This document shows, one piece after another, positions 61,382 through 64,000 of a DNA stretch of 64,000 nucleotides. Each line of letters opens with the position of its first letter. The stretch's first letter is position 1. The stretch covers positions 124,001 to 188,000 of the forward strand of contig NZ_BRVP01000001.1 in the NCBI RefSeq assembly GCF_027924145.1. The letters run 5' to 3'. The position numbers and the translations under genes are program-made. Origin of the DNA: Neptunitalea chrysea. Its GTDB lineage: Bacteria; Bacteroidota; Bacteroidia; Flavobacteriales; Flavobacteriaceae. The notes under the pieces were generated by a model, which saw only the letters and a program-made list of their open reading frames with translations, searched no databases and was not told the DNA's origin.

Positions 61382-64000
61382 TGAAGATAGAAGAAACAAA
61401 ATATCTAAAACTATCAGGCTTAGAACCTTTAGTGGTAACCCCTGAGAGTAATTTTATAAATGTAGGAGAACGTACGAACGTAACGGGGTCTCGTAAGTTT
61501 TTACGATTAATAAAAGAAGAGCAGTACGATGAAGCACTGGATATTGCCAGGAATCAGGTAGAGGGTGGTGCTCAGATTATTGATATAAACATGGACGAAG
61601 GAATGTTAGATGGCGTATATGCCATGACAAAATTCCTAAATCTGATTGCTGCAGAACCAGATATTGCCAGAGTGCCTGTAATGATTGATAGCTCTAAATG
61701 GGAGATTATTGAAGCTGGATTAAAAGTAGTACAAGGAAAAGGGGTGGTAAACTCCATTTCGCTTAAAGAAGGGGAAGCTTTGTTTATAGACCATGCCAAA
61801 AAAATTAAGCGTTACGGGGCTGCTGTTATTGTAATGGCGTTTGATGAGGTTGGTCAGGCAGATACATATGAGCGTAGAATAGAGATTTGTAAAAGATCGT
61901 ACGATATATTGGTGGATAAAGTAAAGTTTGCTCCACAGGATATCATTTTTGATCCGAATATATTTCCGGTGGCCACAGGGATGGAAGAGCATCGTAAAAA
62001 TGCACTTGATTTCTTTAGAGCTACCCAATGGATTAGAGAAAATTTACCACATGCGCATGTTTCAGGTGGGGTGAGTAATGTATCGTTTTCTTTTAGAGGT
62101 AATAATACGGTACGGGAAGCCATGCATGCAGCATTTCTATATCATGCCATTCAGCATGGAATGACCATGGGAATTGTGAATCCAGAAATGATCGAGGTAT
62201 ATGATCAGGTTGATAAGGAACTTTTGACCTATGTAGAAGATGTACTGCTAGACAGAAAAGACGATGCTACTGAACGACTTTTGGAATATGCTGAAAGTAT
62301 TAAAGGTGATGGTAAGGTAATTGCCAAACAAGCGCAAGAATGGCGTAGTGGTTCTATTCAGGAACGAATTATACATGCATTGGTAAAAGGATTAGATGAG
62401 TTTATTGAAGTTGATGTAGAAGAAGCCAGACAAGAAGTTGCTAAACCTATTATGGTGATTGAGCAACATTTAATGAATGGTATGAATGTAGTAGGCGATT
62501 TGTTTGGTAGTGGAAAAATGTTCTTACCACAGGTGGTAAAGTCGGCCAGAGTAATGAAAAAAGCAGTGGCTTATCTTTTACCATTTATAGAGGAAGAAAA
62601 ACGCCCTCCGGTCCCCAAAGGGGGAGTAAAACCTACTTCATTTTGGGAAACTGCGGATCCTCTGAATTATGGTCTATTAAAGGAGTTTGTTAAGGGATTA
62701 AGATATCAAGAGCCAACAGAAGCAGAAACAATTCTATGGGAATACTTAGAGAATAAACAACTTGAAGGATATAATTTTAGAAGACAACATATTATAGGAA
62801 ACTATATTGCGGATTTTGTTTGCTTGAAAGAAAATTTAATTATTGAAGTTGATGGTTTAATTCATCAGTTACCTGAAAATAAAATAAGTGATGAAGAAAG
62901 AATAAAATGGTTAAATTCTCAGGGATATCATGTTCTTCGATTTACTAATGAAGAAGTAATAGGTGCTATTGATACAGTTTTACAAAGAATTTTGCGCGGT
63001 CTACAAGCTCCCCTGTCTGGGGCGAGGGGGGCTGGTAAAGTATTAATGGCTACCGTAAAAGGAGATGTACATGATATTGGTAAAAATATTGTATCGGTGG
63101 TATTGGCCTGTAACAATTTTGAGATAATTGATTTAGGGGTTATGGTACCACCTGAAAAAATTATAGAAACCGCACAGCGTGAGCAGGTGGATATTATTGG
63201 GTTAAGTGGACTAATAACGCCGTCTTTAGATGAGATGGTGTATCTAGCTAAGGAATTAGAACGTTTAAATATTAGCATTCCGGTAATGATTGGTGGCGCC
63301 ACTACTAGTAGAGCACATACGGCTGTGAAAATAGCTCCTGAATATAAGGATGCTATTGTACACGTAAACGATGCATCAAGAGCCGTAACTGTAGCAAGTA
63401 GTTTATTGCAACCTGATACCAAAGCAGGATATACTAAAAATATACGAGAAGAATACGATAAACTAAGAGAAGGCTATTTAAATAGAAGTAGAGAAAAGAA
63501 TTTCTTAAGTATTTCAGATGCCAGAAAAAATAAGTTTCCGATAGATTGGGATGCTTATGTACCTTTAAAGCCTAATTTTATTGGGGTAAAGCAAATAAAA
63601 GTATCCTTATCAGAACTAGTACCTTATTTTGACTGGACACCATTTTTCCAATCTTGGGAGTTACATGGAAAGTTTCCTGAAATCTTAGAAGATAAAATAG
63701 TAGGAGAACAAGCTACCTCATTATATGCCGATGCTCAGAGTTTATTAAAGCAAATTATAACAAAGAAATGGTTTACTGCAAAAGGCATAGTAGGTATATT
63801 TCCTGCTAATCAGGTAAACGATGACGACATCTTGGTAAAGGATGAAAACGGTGAAGAGCTTGCTACGTTTTTAACGTTACGGCAACAATCGCAAAAAACG
63901 AAAGGGGCTCCAAACATTGCCTTAGCAGATTTTGTGATTCCGGAGGATAAAGGAGTTACTGATTATGTTGGTTGTTTTTGCGTAACTGCTGGTTTTGGAG
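61381..64000 (+). CDS. metH: Methionine synthase, folate/B12/activation modules, with inserted DUF559 domain (partial)
   Basis: The frame runs from ATG 61381 to the end of the window without a stop, 873 residues so far. Residues 20-285 are the pterin domain ([57 protein letters not shown]). Residues 300-407 are the B12 cap ([20 protein letters not shown], ending [11 protein letters not shown]). Residues 408-551 are foreign: a DUF559 domain. The B12 domain resumes at 552 ([20 protein letters not shown], with cobalt ligand H564) and continues to [20 protein letters not shown]. An activation domain starts near 710 and is cut off by the window. All MetH motifs on both sides of the insert are intact, so the enzyme may still work. 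Confidence 0.93.
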   Translation, partial: MKIEETKYLKLSGLEPLVVTPESNFINVGERTNVTGSRKFLRLIKEEQYDEALDIARNQVEGGAQIIDINMDEGMLDGVYAMTKFLNLIAAEPDIARVPVMIDSSKWEIIEAGLKVVQGKGVVNSISLKEGEALFIDHAKKIKRYGAAVIVMAFDEVGQADTYERRIEICKRSYDILVDKVKFAPQDIIFDPNIFPVATGMEEHRKNALDFFRATQWIRENLPHAHVSGGVSNVSFSFRGNNTVREAMHAAFLYHAIQHGMTMGIVNPEMIEVYDQVDKELLTYVEDVLLDRKDDATERLLEYAESIKGDGKVIAKQAQEWRSGSIQERIIHALVKGLDEFIEVDVEEARQEVAKPIMVIEQHLMNGMNVVGDLFGSGKMFLPQVVKSARVMKKAVAYLLPFIEEEKRPPVPKGGVKPTSFWETADPLNYGLLKEFVKGLRYQEPTEAETILWEYLENKQLEGYNFRRQHIIGNYIADFVCLKENLIIEVDGLIHQLPENKISDEERIKWLNSQGYHVLRFTNEEVIGAIDTVLQRILRGLQAPLSGARGAGKVLMATVKGDVHDIGKNIVSVVLACNNFEIIDLGVMVPPEKIIETAQREQVDIIGLSGLITPSLDEMVYLAKELERLNISIPVMIGGATTSRAHTAVKIAPEYKDAIVHVNDASRAVTVASSLLQPDTKAGYTKNIREEYDKLREGYLNRSREKNFLSISDARKNKFPIDWDAYVPLKPNFIGVKQIKVSLSELVPYFDWTPFFQSWELHGKFPEILEDKIVGEQATSLYADAQSLLKQIITKKWFTAKGIVGIFPANQVNDDDILVKDENGEELATFLTLRQQSQKTKGAPNIALADFVIPEDKGVTDYVGCFCVTAGFG
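62603..63032 (+). mobile_element. In-frame insertion carrying a DUF559 (Vsr-like) domain inside metH
   Basis: About 430 bases interrupt metH between the cap and B12 domains without breaking the frame. The encoded domain has the DUF559 pattern: [49 protein letters not shown] and [12 protein letters not shown], with E489, D491, H495 and R507 preserved. The ends are GC-rich in an AT-rich genome: GCCCTCCGGTCCCCAAAG with GGGGGAG at the left, and at the right a sequence ending GGGGCGAGGGGGGC. The right end read in reverse complement resembles the left end (about 18 of 25 positions), so they are imperfect inverted terminal repeats. No intein splice residues are seen. No transposase is encoded. Confidence 0.8.

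Noticed and set aside
61720-62123. Minus-strand frames across metH
   Set aside because: They are antisense of the conserved pterin and B12-cap domains with no independent support.
62603-63032. The metH insertion as an intein
   Set aside because: There is no Cys or Ser at the left boundary, no His-Asn plus Cys/Ser/Thr at the right boundary and no Hint-domain motifs; the encoded part is a DUF559 domain only.

Overview
This window comes from a member of the Bacteroidota, almost certainly the family Flavobacteriaceae. The evidence is AT-rich DNA, promoters of the flavobacterial TTG...TAnnTTTG type, almost no Shine-Dalgarno sequences, and marker families such as DUF4270, DUF5686, GLPGLI, DUF4907, 2TM-domain and OMP_b-brl_3 proteins. 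Nearly all of it is chromosomal housekeeping DNA. I see no rRNA, CRISPR array, prophage or classical transposase.

Layout. 1-1 kb: the 3' end of mutS, then tRNA-Gly(GCC) and two identical tRNA-Leu(TAA) genes, each with its own terminator. 1-2 kb: a cystatin-like small gene broken by an in-frame TGA, and an unrecognised 221-aa protein. 2-9 kb: a hybrid sensor kinase, a membrane protein and a heterodimeric ABC exporter. 9-12.2 kb: a large solitary NTPase with macro-like, EVE-like and KAP domains, which is a defence candidate. 12.2-22 kb: an MRJP/Yellow-type lipoprotein, a divergent MdaB/LysR pair, DUF1328, fabD, a fructosamine-kinase-like gene with no ordinary start codon directly behind folA, a 2TM protein, SRPBCC, a class V aminotransferase and thyA. 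22-30 kb: YceI proteins and a porin, a CNT nucleoside transporter, a bifunctional nuclease, etfBA and the pyruvate dehydrogenase E1 beta gene. 30-46 kb: a DUF5686 surface protein, pyrophosphatase, a deoxynucleoside kinase, a DUF4270/OMP pair, a kelch lipoprotein, a LytS/LytR two-component pair, a GLPGLI/outer-membrane-barrel pair and a NUMOD4/HNH-like gene.

46-64 kb is one coherent sulfur, methionine and SAM region. metK runs leftward behind what I read as a SAM-II riboswitch. Back to back with it, a SAM-I riboswitch leads rightward into metY, a MetX-aspartate kinase-homoserine dehydrogenase fusion, and metZ. Then come cysH, a HEPN-tailed sulfite reductase, two siroheme genes and a ferredoxin-NADP reductase. 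A second SAM-I riboswitch precedes a split methionine synthase. Together these genes activate homoserine, reduce sulfate to sulfide, build the siroheme needed for that, form homocysteine, methylate it and make SAM, with SAM feeding back through three RNA switches.

The most striking observation is that the cobalamin-dependent methionine synthase carries an in-frame insertion of about 144 codons. It encodes an apparently intact DUF559 (Vsr-like nuclease fold) domain, lies between the cap and B12 domains, and is bordered by imperfect inverted GC-rich repeats. Also notable are the back-to-back SAM-II/SAM-I pair, the folA/fructosamine-kinase junction with an A7 slippery run, a terminator that contains the next gene's start codon, and the EVE-KAP NTPase.
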